From the NCBI RefSeq assembly GCF_030758295.1, contig NZ_CP132335.1, positions 844,412-908,411 of the forward strand: DNA of 64,000 nucleotides, written 5' to 3'. Position 1 is the first letter of the stretch. Each line of letters opens with the position of its first letter. A model generated the notes under the pieces. It saw only the letters and a list, made by a program, of their open reading frames with translations. It was not told the origin of the DNA and ran no database searches. Positions 34,145-43,670 of the stretch are shown in pieces. This DNA is from Pararhizobium sp. IMCC21322. Its GTDB lineage: Bacteria; Pseudomonadota; Alphaproteobacteria; Rhizobiales; GCA-2746425. Position numbers and translations under genes: made by a program.

Positions 34145-35968
34145 ATGGTGACCACTACGCCCTTGCTCAGCATTCGTGACCTCCATGTGAATTTTCAGAC
34201 CCATGATGGTCTTGTGGAAGCTGTGAAGGGCGTTGATTGCGACATTCTGCCCGGCGAATGTTTGGGCATTGTCGGTGAATCCGGGTCCGGCAAAAGCCAG
34301 ACGTTTCTGGCCGTAATGGGTTTGCTGCATAGAAATGGTACCGCGCGCGGGACGGTGGATTTTCAGGGTGCTGATCTGCTCGCCATGGACGGCAAAGCGC
34401 TGAACCAGATCCGTGGCCGCGCCATATCCATGGTTTTTCAGGACCCGCTGACGTCGCTGACGCCGCATCTGAAAATCGGCGTGCAGATGCGTGAAGTTCT
34501 GAAAACCCATCAGCAGATGAGCGGCGCAGAAGCGGACGCCAAATGCCTTGAGTGGTTGCAGCGGGTCCACATTCCACTCGCCAGCCAGCGTCTGCGCCAA
34601 TACCCGCATGAATTGTCCGGCGGCATGCGTCAGCGGGTGATGATCGCCATGGCGATGCTATGTGACCCCAAATTGCTGATCGCGGATGAACCGACCACGG
34701 CTCTGGATGTTACCATTCAGGCCGAGATACTGGATTTGATGGATGAGTTGCGCCGGGATCATGGCACAGCCATCGCCCTCATCACCCATGATATGGGCGT
34801 CGTGGCGCGCATGTGCGACCGCATTCAGGTGATGCGCTACGGGCGTTATGTCGAGGAAGGCGCGGCCGATGACATCTTCTATGCTCCGCAAAATGGTTAC
34901 ACAAAAATGCTGTTGGAGGCCATGCCGCGTCTCGACGGCAAGTCAGGCTCGGACCGGCAAATCAAACCGTATCAACCGCGCCTGGAGCAGGAAGACTTCC
35001 TGAACGTGGATGATCTGAAGGTTCATTTCCAGATCAGCAACGGCTTCTTCGCAAAGCCGGCCATTTTGCGCGCTGTCGATGGTGTGAGTTTCGCTTTGAG
35101 ACCCGGGGAAACCATTGGCATTGTCGGTGAATCCGGTTCAGGAAAATCCACCCTTGCGCGCGCTGTCCTGCAATTGATCCCGCCAACCTTTGGCGCGGTG
35201 ACCTGGCTTGGCGCTAATCTGACCGCGCTGGACCGACACGCCATGACCCAGAAGCGCAAAGATTTGCAGATTGTGTTTCAGGACCCGATGGCAAGCCTCA
35301 ACCCGGCCATGACCATCGGCGATTCCATTATGGAGCCGATGCGCATTTTTCGGCGTGATGCCACCAAGGCAGACCGCAAAGCCCTGATTGCGGCACAGAT
35401 GGAACGGGTCGGGCTGGAACCGGCCATGATCAACCGTTATCCGCATGAATTATCAGGCGGTCAAAACCAGCGTGTTGGCATTGCCCGGGCCACTATTCTA
35501 AGGCCCAAACTGGTTATTTGTGACGAGGCGGTGTCTGCGCTGGACGTCTCCATACAGGCGCAGATACTGGAATTGCTTGGTGGATTACAGGCTGAATCCG
35601 ATCTGTCTTACCTGTTTATTTCTCACGATCTGTCTGTGGTTCGGGAAATATCCCATCGCATTCTCGTTATGTATCTGGGCAGTGTGGTGGAAATGGCAGA
35701 TCGTGATGATTTGTTCAAAAACCCTCAGCACCCTTACACGCGACAGCTCATTTCAGCGGTTCCGATTCCGGATCCCAAAATCGAAAAAAGTCGCAAACGC
35801 CTGCGGTTGAAGGGCGAACTGACCTCGCCGATTGATCCCATGGCGCGGCTGCGGTTTTTGCCATCCCGAATGGGCAACGACACCCCATACCAGCCGAAGC
35901 TGCTGGAACGCTCGCCTGGCCATTTCGTGGCCGAACATGACCCGCTTGAAGATCTGCTGCTGGAGTAG
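34145..35968 (+). CDS. Fused dual ATPase of peptide ABC transporter (OppD-OppF)
   Basis: A 607-residue protein holding both ATPases in one chain. Domain 1 (about 8-265): Walker A GESGSGKS at 44-51, signature LSGGMRQR at 157-164, Walker B LLIADEP. Domain 2 (about 285-560): Walker A GESGSGKST at 328-336, signature LSGGQNQR at 436-443, Walker B LVICDEA. The oligopeptide C-terminal region follows each. It starts on the base after the OppC stop. Such fusions are frequent in Rhizobiales. Confidence 0.95.
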   Translation: MVTTTPLLSIRDLHVNFQTHDGLVEAVKGVDCDILPGECLGIVGESGSGKSQTFLAVMGLLHRNGTARGTVDFQGADLLAMDGKALNQIRGRAISMVFQDPLTSLTPHLKIGVQMREVLKTHQQMSGAEADAKCLEWLQRVHIPLASQRLRQYPHELSGGMRQRVMIAMAMLCDPKLLIADEPTTALDVTIQAEILDLMDELRRDHGTAIALITHDMGVVARMCDRIQVMRYGRYVEEGAADDIFYAPQNGYTKMLLEAMPRLDGKSGSDRQIKPYQPRLEQEDFLNVDDLKVHFQISNGFFAKPAILRAVDGVSFALRPGETIGIVGESGSGKSTLARAVLQLIPPTFGAVTWLGANLTALDRHAMTQKRKDLQIVFQDPMASLNPAMTIGDSIMEPMRIFRRDATKADRKALIAAQMERVGLEPAMINRYPHELSGGQNQRVGIARATILRPKLVICDEAVSALDVSIQAQILELLGGLQAESDLSYLFISHDLSVVREISHRILVMYLGSVVEMADRDDLFKNPQHPYTRQLISAVPIPDPKIEKSRKRLRLKGELTSPIDPMARLRFLPSRMGNDTPYQPKLLERSPGHFVAEHDPLEDLLLE

Positions 35969-36039
35969 CAGCATCTGGCGACTTGACACTGTCCCGGGTG
36001 CGCACCAACATTGCGGCGTTTCCGGCCTTGGGAGGATTT

Positions 36040-36207
36040 ATGGAAATCGACGGAACAACAATCGCCTGGTATGCTGTGGTTTGCGGCATTCTTTCGGGGA
36101 TGGCCCCAAGTCTGGGCGGACTGGGACTGCGGTTGGCAATTGGTGGCGGCGTTGGCATTTTTGCTGCCAGTGTGCTCCCGGTCATTCGCGGCATGATGGG
36201 TTACTAG
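36040..36207 (+). CDS. Small one- or two-helix membrane protein
   Basis: A 55-residue protein beginning MEIDGTTIAWYAVVCGILSG with a second hydrophobic stretch rich in glycine (LGGLGLRLAIGGGVGIFAAS). GGAGGA at 36031-36036 supports the start. No family recognised. It follows the peptide transporter genes by 71 bp. The glycine spacing suggests helix packing. Real but of unknown role. Confidence 0.6.
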   Translation: MEIDGTTIAWYAVVCGILSGMAPSLGGLGLRLAIGGGVGIFAASVLPVIRGMMGY

Positions 36208-36285
36208 GGTCCAGACCCTGGAGCATTAGTTTATGCTGCGAGATTTGCGCGCTCGCTGGATATTGCTGTGCTCCACTTGTGGTAG

Positions 36286-36326
36286 AGAGCGTTGCGGCGT
36301 AAACTGTACCTCACCAGCAACGCTCT
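36286..36326 (+). other. 10-bp inverted repeat
   Basis: AGAGCGTTGC (36286-36295) and GCAACGCTCT (36317-36326) are exact inverse complements separated by 21 bases, between the small membrane protein and the GDPD gene. AATT follows; there is no T run. It may act as a weak terminator. Confidence 0.4.
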
Positions 36327-36399
36327 AATTCGGTCAAATGATCCCGCATAGATAATTAACGCTCCAGAGGGGCTTTCCAGCCTCTATCCGCATGCCAAA

Positions 36400-37164
36400 G
36401 TGCTGGTGTTACAAGCATTGGAACAAGCCGTGCATCAAACGAAAATGGTCTGTCACAGGGGCGCACGTCTGAGTGCTCCTGAAAACACATTTGCTTCTGC
36501 TGAAACTGCGCTCAAGCTGGGCGGTTCCATCATTGAACTGGATATCCATCAGTCAGCAGATGGTGTGCTTTATGTCTTGCATGACGACACAGTCGATCGC
36601 ACGACCAATGGTTCTGGTCCGATATCCGAGTTGAACAGCACCGAGATTGACGAACTGGATGCTGGACGCTGGTTTGCGCCACGCTTTGAAGGCCAGGTCA
36701 TCCCGCGTCTTGAAGCCTATCTTGCAGCCTTTGCCGACCGGGCTGGTTTCTATCTGGAAATCAAACGTGCGGATTGTGAACAGGTTTCAAGCGTGGTGCG
36801 CAAGCTTGATATTGCGGATCGCTGCTTCACCTTTTCTTTCGATCCACAGATGCGCCAGCAGATGTTTCAGCACTGTCCCGACGTGCGCCGCATGGTGCAT
36901 TGGAGCAATGCAGGCAGCCCGGAAGCTGCCATAGAAGAACACCATGCCAGCATTGTGGAGTTCAATACAGATTCGTTTGACGCATCCCGGATTTATGAAT
37001 GTCAGGCAGCCGGTCTTGAGGTGATGTTCTACACTGACAAGTCTGATGAAGAGCGCTTTCACGAGGCGCTGGAAATGGGTATGAATTACGTCAACATCGA
37101 CTATATTGCGCTTTTCCAGCAGCTCAGATCAGACTATGAGAGCAGCATCGGCACCGCGCCATAG
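36400..37164 (+). CDS. ugpQ: Glycerophosphodiester phosphodiesterase
   Basis: A 254-residue GDPD TIM barrel. CHRGARLSAPENTFAS carries the catalytic HRG and PENT, IIELDIHQSADGVLYVLHDD the ELD metal ligands and catalytic HD, and DRTTNGSG the substrate loop. It hydrolyses glycerophosphodiesters to glycerol 3-phosphate and an alcohol. No signal peptide, so cytosolic like UgpQ. The start used is a GTG; an ATG at 36445 lies just before the catalytic HRG. The gene symbol is assigned by type only. Confidence 0.9.
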   Translation: MLVLQALEQAVHQTKMVCHRGARLSAPENTFASAETALKLGGSIIELDIHQSADGVLYVLHDDTVDRTTNGSGPISELNSTEIDELDAGRWFAPRFEGQVIPRLEAYLAAFADRAGFYLEIKRADCEQVSSVVRKLDIADRCFTFSFDPQMRQQMFQHCPDVRRMVHWSNAGSPEAAIEEHHASIVEFNTDSFDASRIYECQAAGLEVMFYTDKSDEERFHEALEMGMNYVNIDYIALFQQLRSDYESSIGTAP

Positions 37165-37216
37165 GGCTGCATTTCCCAATTGAGTCCAGGTCCTGGCTTC
37201 CCACAAGGTTTCAGCA

Positions 37217-38125
37217 TTGGAAATTCTTCAAGTCCTGATGGACCCCATTTTGCCGGTCTTTGCTATAATGGCCTTCGGGTTTGGCATGGGCCGGGCTGGC
37301 AAATCCAGCGTTGATGATGCACGTCTGCTGAACCGTTTTGCCATGTCTGTTTTGCTTCCGATCTATATTTTTGGGCTGATTGCAAATTCGTCAATCCAGA
37401 GTTTCAGCCTTGCACCTATTCTGGTCTATCTGCTGGTTCAGATCATCATTTTCAGCTGTGGCTTCTGGGTGGCTCACCGTCTGTTTGGGCGCACGCGAAA
37501 AGAGTCGCTTCTACTGGGGTTTTGCGGGATTTTTGGCAACAATGCGCTTTATGTGCTGCCCATGTCCGTTCTGCTCTACGGCGAAACCAATGTACTGCCG
37601 ATCAGCAGCATTGTGACCCTGGATGCAATTGTGGCCTTTGGCGGCGCCATGCTGGCGCTTCAGATCATCAGTCTTGGCAAGGTAAGTCCTGGCACTGTTG
37701 CACTCGGCATTGCCAGGGTTCCCATGCTTCAGGCCATTGTTGTTGGTCTTGTGTTCAATCTGGCCGGTTTCACCGTCCCGGCACCGGTGAATACCTTTGT
37801 CGGTTTTTCCGGGGCAGGCGCGGCACCGGTTGCTCTTTATGCGCTGGGTGTTGTCCTCTCCCAGACAAGGTTCCGGCCGGACAAGGTTGTCATGACCTTC
37901 ACGCTGCTCAAGCTCATCATGTTTCCTGCAGCCATGTGGCTTGGTCTTACGCTGTCCGTGGGCGCGGACAATGTCAGCAACCAGTTTATGCTGGCCGCCG
38001 CCGCTCCGGCAGGTGCCATGTCGTTCAGTCTGGCGATGCTCTATGATGTGAGTACAGATGATATTGCGCAGGTCATTATTATTACATGTGTTCTGTCTCT
38101 GATAACGCTTGCCGCATTTGCTTGA
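37217..38125 (+). CDS. AEC-family transporter
   Basis: A 302-residue carrier with about ten hydrophobic helices, beginning LQVLMDPILPVFAIMAFGFG and ending in a helix IAQVIIITCVLSLITLAAFA. The early glycine-rich helix, the LLGFCGIFGNNALYVLPM segment and the late AAAPAGAMSFSLA motif are AEC features. Family members export auxins or move dicarboxylates such as malonate. The start is a TTG with AAGG about nine bases upstream; an ATG at 37238 is possible. Confidence 0.88.
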   Translation: MEILQVLMDPILPVFAIMAFGFGMGRAGKSSVDDARLLNRFAMSVLLPIYIFGLIANSSIQSFSLAPILVYLLVQIIIFSCGFWVAHRLFGRTRKESLLLGFCGIFGNNALYVLPMSVLLYGETNVLPISSIVTLDAIVAFGGAMLALQIISLGKVSPGTVALGIARVPMLQAIVVGLVFNLAGFTVPAPVNTFVGFSGAGAAPVALYALGVVLSQTRFRPDKVVMTFTLLKLIMFPAAMWLGLTLSVGADNVSNQFMLAAAAPAGAMSFSLAMLYDVSTDDIAQVIIITCVLSLITLAAFA

Positions 38126-38200
38126 CATGCCGATGCCTGCAAGACAGCATGGACCCTTGATACTTAGACTGGGCAGACGAGCTAATTCGGGGATGGCACC

Positions 38201-38575
38201 ATGACACAGGATGATGATCCGATTGAAAAACAGATTGATGATTGGATGTCACCCGGCCTGAACAATGTGCGGCTGGTATATATCCTCTATCTGGTCAGCT
38301 TTGTGGTTGGCATTACAAGTATTGTCGGCCTGGTTTTTGCCTATATGAACCGCAGCAAAGCGGCTCCGTGGCTCCAGACGCACTATACCTTCCTCATCCG
38401 CACCTTCTGGATCGGCGTGCTGATGTTTTTCGCAGCCCTTGTCCTGACGCTGGTTGCGATAGGATTCGTGTTGATGCTGGCCATTGCGGTGTGGGTTATT
38501 GTGCGCTGTGTGATCGGATTGCAAAAGGCCTCACGCAATGAACCGATTGAAAATCCCGAAACATGGCTGATTTAA
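38201..38575 (+). CDS. DUF4870-like small membrane protein
   Basis: A 124-residue protein with three hydrophobic helices at about 25-48, 66-82 and 83-104, and the WLQTHYTFLIRTFWIGVLMF segment characteristic of this family, in which an H-Y motif precedes the second helix. Function unknown. GGGATGGCACC precedes the ATG. It stands alone between the AEC carrier and ribokinase. Confidence 0.8.
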   Translation: MTQDDDPIEKQIDDWMSPGLNNVRLVYILYLVSFVVGITSIVGLVFAYMNRSKAAPWLQTHYTFLIRTFWIGVLMFFAALVLTLVAIGFVLMLAIAVWVIVRCVIGLQKASRNEPIENPETWLI

Positions 38576-38667
38576 ACTAGAGATTGATAAAATGAATTTT
38601 ACAACCTTGACTTTTGTTGCCTGCACATGACACTTCGCTCGCAGGTTGAAATGGGCTGGGTGATTTC

Positions 38668-39561
38668 GTGATTATTGTATTTGGATCCATCAATCTGGAC
38701 ATTGTCACCCGTACAGCTCGCATTCCAGGTCCTGGTGAGACTGTCAAAGGCGAATCCTATCAGCTTATTCCAGGTGGCAAAGGTGCCAATCAGGCTTTGG
38801 CGGCGCGCCGGGCTGGCAGTGAAACGTTGATGGTAGGAGCTGTTGGCAAAGATGCTTTCGCCGATCTGGCACTGGAAAATCTGAAGCGTGATGGTGTGGA
38901 TTTATCCCAGATCATGAAGGTGGATGCGCCAACCGGCATTGCCAATATCACGGTTGATGAGAATGGCGAAAACGCGATTGCTGTTGCCAGCGGTGCGAAT
39001 GCCAAAGCGGATGCTTCACAGTTAAACGTATTGAGGCAGGTCGATGGCTATCTGCTCACCCAGAATGAGGTGCCGGAAAAAGAAACCCATCTGGCCCATT
39101 TGAAGGCGCGAGAGCTTGGCCTGAAGATCATTCACAATGTGGCTCCGGCCTACAAGCTGTCCAATGAAGAACTGGCCGAGATTGACTGGCTGGTCGTGAA
39201 CGAGACCGAGGCATTGATTGTGGCCTTTGGGGCCGGTATTTCAGCAGGGTTTGATTCTGTGAAGGCTGCCGAAGCCTTGGCACAGCAGACCGGAAACAAT
39301 GTGATTGTGACATTGGGCAACAAGGGTGCCTTCAGTTTTGGACCGGCCGGCAACCACCACGGCAAAGCGCTGTCGGTTGACGTCAAGGACACGACCGCAG
39401 CAGGTGACACCTTCACGGGAGCATTTGCAGCAGCGCTGGATCAGGGATGTTCAGTCGAAGATGCCTTGTCACGTGCATCCGTTGCGGGCAGCCTGGCCTG
39501 TACGGTTTTTGGTGCCCAGCCCAGCATCCCTGACAAGGCGGCCATCGAAAATTCGCTCTGA
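38668..39561 (+). CDS. rbsK: Ribokinase (PfkB family)
   Basis: A 297-residue sugar kinase. It opens VFGSINLDIVTR, has the substrate loop PGGKGANQALAARRAG, LTQNEVPEK, and the PfkB signature DTTAAGDTFTGAFAAAL with the anion hole and catalytic Asp. It phosphorylates ribose or a similar sugar. The start is a GTG. It heads a small sugar module with the ROK regulator and lyxose isomerase downstream, and no sugar transporter nearby. Confidence 0.93.
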   Translation: MIIVFGSINLDIVTRTARIPGPGETVKGESYQLIPGGKGANQALAARRAGSETLMVGAVGKDAFADLALENLKRDGVDLSQIMKVDAPTGIANITVDENGENAIAVASGANAKADASQLNVLRQVDGYLLTQNEVPEKETHLAHLKARELGLKIIHNVAPAYKLSNEELAEIDWLVVNETEALIVAFGAGISAGFDSVKAAEALAQQTGNNVIVTLGNKGAFSFGPAGNHHGKALSVDVKDTTAAGDTFTGAFAAALDQGCSVEDALSRASVAGSLACTVFGAQPSIPDKAAIENSL

Positions 39562-39658
39562 TTGAGGGCAACCCGTCAATTCTCAAATCTATTATCAGAT
39601 TAAATTGACTTAATTAGGCGCTGTACCCAAATACCCGTCATAACTCGTTCCTATATGA

Positions 39659-40912
39659 ATGGTCGGGAGTTGGCACAAATATGGAGTACAGGGTGTGACC
39701 CTTCCTCTCACAGGCAGTGATAGTATCAGTACAAATGCGGTCGCAATGCGGACCCATGATGAGCGCTTGGTGATGAGCCTCCTCAAGCAGCTCGGCGCGC
39801 TGCAGGAGACCGACATCGTCCAACACAGTGGATTGCCGCTGCAGACTGTTTCCCGCGTTCTGGATGATCTTGAAAAGGACGCCCTGCTGCTGCGGGAACC
39901 GCCGCGCGGCGCAGCCGATCAGCTTTTGTCTGCTGCCTCATTGAATCCTGATGGCGCGTTCTCGATTGGATTGAAAATCGGCCGGCGCACATCCGAGCTG
40001 GTATTGATGGATTTTTCCGGTGCGATCCGGGCCTCTGCCAGCAGGGCCTACGCCTATCCGCTTCCAGATGCCATACTGGATTTCCTGCAATCGGAGTTGC
40101 CTGACATACTGGACGTTGTGCCTGCTGATCTGCACCACAGAATTTGCGGTATCGGTGTGGCTATGCCTTTTGAGCTGTGGAACTGGGCGCAGGCAGTGGG
40201 GCAGGGTGGTTCTGCTGAGGCTGGTCTTGCTGACTGGAAGCAAATTGATGTGGCTGGCAGAATAGCAGAGCTGACAGAGCTTCCGGTCCATGTTCAAAAT
40301 GATGCAACAACGGCCTGCCGCGCAGAACTGGCGCAGCGAAATGCGCCGGAGTTGAGTAATTTTGCCTATTTCTTTATCGGCTATTTTATCGGCGGTGGCA
40401 TTGTGGTTGACTATGCAGTCTATTCCGGACCCACTGGCAATGCCGGAGCGCTCGGCTCTCTGCCCATAATTGTTGGACGACACGGAAGTGGACAATTGCT
40501 CGACAAGGTGTCACTGGCCAGTCTGGAATTTGCGCTCACGCAGCAAGGCATCGACCCGTCACCCATATGGGTCTCTCCCAATGCATGGACGACATTCGGG
40601 CCGGTTCTGGATCAATGGATTGAGGACAGTGCAAATTATCTGGCCCAGGCTGCGTTGGCCTGTTGCTCGGTCATCGATTTTCAGGCCATTATTATTGATG
40701 GCGCATTCCCGCAGGATGTGCGCAGCGCCTTGGTGGAGAAAACCGCCTCTGTGCTGGAAACCCTGAATACGCAGGGCCTTGCACGCCCGGATGTTCTGGC
40801 CGGATCCATTGGCCACGAAGCCCGCAGTCTGGGGGCTGCGACACTGCCGATGTCCCATCGGTATTTTGTAGACCGAAATGTGCTGTCTGCGGCAGCAAGC
40901 AAAACGAATTGA
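39659..40912 (+). CDS. ROK-family transcriptional regulator
   Basis: A 417-residue protein: an N-terminal winged helix (about 30-85, LLKQLGALQETDIVQHSGLP, LQTVSRVLDDLEKDALL) and a sugar-kinase-like ROK domain with IGLKIGRRTSELVLMDFSGA, VQNDATTACRAEL and GGGIVVDYAVYSGPTGNAGA. The phosphate-loop glycine of true kinases is replaced, so it is a regulator, not an enzyme. An internal ATG at 39746 is an alternative start. The module suggests it senses the sugar processed by the neighbours. Confidence 0.88.
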   Translation: MVGSWHKYGVQGVTLPLTGSDSISTNAVAMRTHDERLVMSLLKQLGALQETDIVQHSGLPLQTVSRVLDDLEKDALLLREPPRGAADQLLSAASLNPDGAFSIGLKIGRRTSELVLMDFSGAIRASASRAYAYPLPDAILDFLQSELPDILDVVPADLHHRICGIGVAMPFELWNWAQAVGQGGSAEAGLADWKQIDVAGRIAELTELPVHVQNDATTACRAELAQRNAPELSNFAYFFIGYFIGGGIVVDYAVYSGPTGNAGALGSLPIIVGRHGSGQLLDKVSLASLEFALTQQGIDPSPIWVSPNAWTTFGPVLDQWIEDSANYLAQAALACCSVIDFQAIIIDGAFPQDVRSALVEKTASVLETLNTQGLARPDVLAGSIGHEARSLGAATLPMSHRYFVDRNVLSAAASKTN

Positions 40913-40920
40913 GGACCAAC

Positions 40921-41613
40921 ATGAAACGTTCAACTGTCAACCACATCATGGAAGAAGCAGATGATTTCATCCGGTCCTTCGGATTCCTGTTGCCACCTTT
41001 TGCCTATTTCACGCCAGAAGAAATGCGGGCGCGTCGCAATGACATAGAGGCCATTATCGACGCACGTCTCGGTTGGGACATTACCGATTACGGCGCGGGG
41101 AAATTCGACGAGATGGGCCTGTTTCTGTTCACCCTGCGCAATGGTGATCAGGAGCACCTGAAGCGCGGCGGTGGCATGTGTTATGCCGAGAAAATCATGA
41201 TTTCGCGTCAGGACCAGCTGTCCCCCACGCACCGCCATGTGGTCAAGGCCGAAGACATCATCAATCGCGGTGGTGCGACTTTGGCGTTGAAACTGTTCAA
41301 TTCTCTGGAAAATGGTGACGTTGATAATGATACCGATGTCACCGTTTATTGCGATGGCATTCCACGCACCCAGAAAGCAGGCGAGGTGTTGCGTCTGTCA
41401 CCGGGTGAAAGCGTCACCCTGCTGCAGGGCAATTGGCACAGTTTCTGGGGCGATGGCGGCGATGTTCTGATTGGCGAGGTTTCCACCGTCAATGACGACA
41501 TGACCGATAATATCTTTGCCGAAAAAATTGGTCGGTTTTCCAAAATTGATGAAGACGTCGCGCCAAAGCATTTGCTGGTCTCTGACTATGACAAATGGCT
41601 GGTTCCTGGCTGA
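40921..41613 (+). CDS. D-lyxose/D-mannose isomerase family protein
   Basis: A 230-residue cupin-type isomerase resembling EcSI-like D-lyxose ketol-isomerases. KRGGGMCYAEKIMISRQDQL, SPTHRHVVKAEDIINRGG and LLQGNWHSFWGDGGDVLIGE carry the metal-binding His and Glu residues expected of the cupin. The start at 40921 has TTGAGGACC upstream. It would convert D-lyxose to D-xylulose (or mannose to fructose). It sits directly behind the ROK regulator with an 8-bp gap. Confidence 0.87.
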   Translation: MKRSTVNHIMEEADDFIRSFGFLLPPFAYFTPEEMRARRNDIEAIIDARLGWDITDYGAGKFDEMGLFLFTLRNGDQEHLKRGGGMCYAEKIMISRQDQLSPTHRHVVKAEDIINRGGATLALKLFNSLENGDVDNDTDVTVYCDGIPRTQKAGEVLRLSPGESVTLLQGNWHSFWGDGGDVLIGEVSTVNDDMTDNIFAEKIGRFSKIDEDVAPKHLLVSDYDKWLVPG

Positions 41614-41744
41614 CAACTCACCAGCTGCATATTGTGCGCATGGGGCAAAGTGTCTAAAACCACCCAACACTGTTAACAATGCCCGGTCAATTTCTGCTGG
41701 CAACCCGTCGGATGGTAGCAGACCTGTTTTGAAGGACTAAGTCT

Positions 41745-43391
41745 TTGCGTCTGGCAGCATGGAGTTTTGCCGCCCTCTGTCTGCTTCCCATTATAGCTGT
41801 GATTATCACAGCAATTGGCGCAGATGGCAGCCGCTGGGCAGCGTTGATAGACACGGTTCTTCCCGGTTACATCTGGAATACAGTTCAGCTGGTATTCTGG
41901 GTAGCATTGGGCACGGCGATTCTTGGCACAGGCAGCGCTTGGCTGGTCACAAACTGCCGCTTTCCCGGTCAACGCTTCTTCGAATTTGCTCTGGCCATGC
42001 CGCTGGCCTTTCCAGCCTATGTGCTGGCCTACGCCTACACCAATTTGCTGGACCATCCAGGCCCGGTTCAGTCTGCTTTGCGCGCGACGTTTGATTTGGG
42101 TCCACGAGATTACTGGTTTCCGGAAATCAGATCTCTGGGTGGCGCTGCAGCCATGCTCACATTCGTGCTGTATCCTTACGTCTATCTTCTGGCGCGTACG
42201 GCCTTTTTGCAGCAATCCGCCAGTGCCTATCAGGCCGCCCGCATGCTGGGCCGCACCCCCTGGGGGGCGTTTCGGTCGGTCAGCCTGCCTATGGCCCGCC
42301 CGGCCATTGCCGCTGGCATTACACTGGCTCTTATGGAAACCATTGCCGATTTTGGCACCGTGGCGCATTTCAATGTTCAAACCTTCGCCACCGGCATCTA
42401 CCGTGCCTGGTTCTCCATGGGAGACCGGGGTATGGCGACGCAACTGGCGCTTTGCTTGCTGGGAGCCGCCCTGCTGCTTGCCGTTATTGAACGTATGGAA
42501 CGGGGCGCGGCCCAGCGTTTTCCTGCTGGCAAGAAGAATGAAGGCATGTTGCCGCAACGCCTGACCGGCGGCCGTGCCCTGGGAGCTGTCCTGTTTTGTG
42601 CTTTCCCGGTTCTGCTCGGCTTTGTGGTTCCGGCGGTCATGCTGCTGGTGATGGCCCATGGCTCTGGCCAAAGCCTTCTGACCTCCCGTTATCTTGGCTT
42701 CATGGGCAATTCCATTACGCTTGCAAGTCTGGCAGCTTTGGCCACCGTCCTGGGTGCCTTGCTGATTTCCTATTGCGCACGCATGTCACCCGGTGTTGCT
42801 GCCAGCAGCGCCAAGGTTCTGGCGGGCATTGGCTACGCTATTCCAGGCGGGGTGATTGCGGTGGGTTTGCTGGTACCCTTTGCCGGGTTCGACAATTGGC
42901 TGGACGCTTTTTTCCGCAGTCAGTTTGGTATATCGACCGGCCTGTTGTTCACCGGCTCAATCGGCTTGCTGATTGTCGCCTATCTCGTGCGCTTTATGGC
43001 GGCAGCACTGGGGTCAGTTGATGCCGGTCTTGCCAACATCAAGCCCAGCCTCGACGATGCAGCCCGGTCTCTTGGGCGCACCGAGGCCGGCATGCTGAAG
43101 AGCATTCACATACCGCTAATATCCGGCAGCCTGTTGACGGCATTGCTGATTGTCTTTGTAGATGTGATGAAGGAATTGCCGGCAACCTTGATCATGCGCC
43201 CGTTTAACTTCGATACACTGGCCGTACAGGCCTATCGTCTGGCATCGGATGAACGGCTGGAACAGGCGGCAGTCCCGTCTCTGGTGATCGTCGGACTTGG
43301 CCTTGTGCCGGTGCTTCTGCTGTGCCGCGCAATTGCAAAAGACAGTGCTCGCCCGTCGCGCAGCCCCGCCCTTGGCGCAACCGTTACATAG
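41745..43391 (+). CDS. Fe3+ ABC transporter permease (FbpB-like, two permease domains)
   Basis: A 548-residue inner-membrane permease with about twelve helices and two EAA loops: ARMLGRTPWGAFRSVSLPMA and ARSLGRTEAGMLKSIHIPLI. Two fused BPD_transp_1 domains are characteristic of FbpB/AfuB/CysU-like iron permeases. The start is a TTG preceded by GAAGGA. No binding protein or ATPase adjoins it. A matching Fe3+-binding protein lies at 49514-50554. Confidence 0.9.
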   Translation: MRLAAWSFAALCLLPIIAVIITAIGADGSRWAALIDTVLPGYIWNTVQLVFWVALGTAILGTGSAWLVTNCRFPGQRFFEFALAMPLAFPAYVLAYAYTNLLDHPGPVQSALRATFDLGPRDYWFPEIRSLGGAAAMLTFVLYPYVYLLARTAFLQQSASAYQAARMLGRTPWGAFRSVSLPMARPAIAAGITLALMETIADFGTVAHFNVQTFATGIYRAWFSMGDRGMATQLALCLLGAALLLAVIERMERGAAQRFPAGKKNEGMLPQRLTGGRALGAVLFCAFPVLLGFVVPAVMLLVMAHGSGQSLLTSRYLGFMGNSITLASLAALATVLGALLISYCARMSPGVAASSAKVLAGIGYAIPGGVIAVGLLVPFAGFDNWLDAFFRSQFGISTGLLFTGSIGLLIVAYLVRFMAAALGSVDAGLANIKPSLDDAARSLGRTEAGMLKSIHIPLISGSLLTALLIVFVDVMKELPATLIMRPFNFDTLAVQAYRLASDERLEQAAVPSLVIVGLGLVPVLLLCRAIAKDSARPSRSPALGATVT

Positions 43392-43618
43392 CCGCGTTGA
43401 TTAACAAAGCTGTGCTGGCCGCCGTTTCTTGACGTCGCATGTTGCTGATGTTTGTTGGCAGTTCTGCCTGGCAGGCAATTGGGGAGTTTTGTGCAATTGA
43501 GTTGTCTGCGACCGCAGCCAATCATTGCTTGAAGCATCATGAAGTTTTGGTGCCTGGAGTGTCTCTCTCACGAACTATGACGGCATGAGATATATGGGTT
43601 CGCGCTTGACGAGGTAGG
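43392..43618. other. Intergenic, nothing recognised
   Basis: No gene or regulatory site could be supported between the end of the Fe3+ permease and the hairpin that follows the convergent BCCT gene. Confidence 0.35.
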
Positions 43619-43652
43619 CTGCGTCGCAAAACTGAACTGCTTTGCGACGCAG
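43619..43652 (-). terminator. 12-bp hairpin downstream of the BCCT gene
   Basis: CTGCGTCGCAAA (43619-43630) and TTTGCGACGCAG (43641-43652) are exact inverse complements around a 10-nt loop. The stem lies 18 bases beyond the BCCT stop. The T residues in the stem ends could act as part of the tail, but no long T run follows, so efficiency is uncertain. Confidence 0.6.
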
Positions 43653-43670
43653 GTAATTCAGAAAGGCACC

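Noticed and set aside
33464-34609. 381-residue open frame on the minus strand
   Set aside because: It lies antisense to the OppC-like and OppD-OppF-like genes. Its translation is rich in His, Gln and Arg with no family motif, as expected of an antisense shadow.
41673-42671. 332-residue open frame on the minus strand
   Set aside because: Antisense to the Fe3+ permease, low-complexity composition and no recognisable domain or ribosome site.
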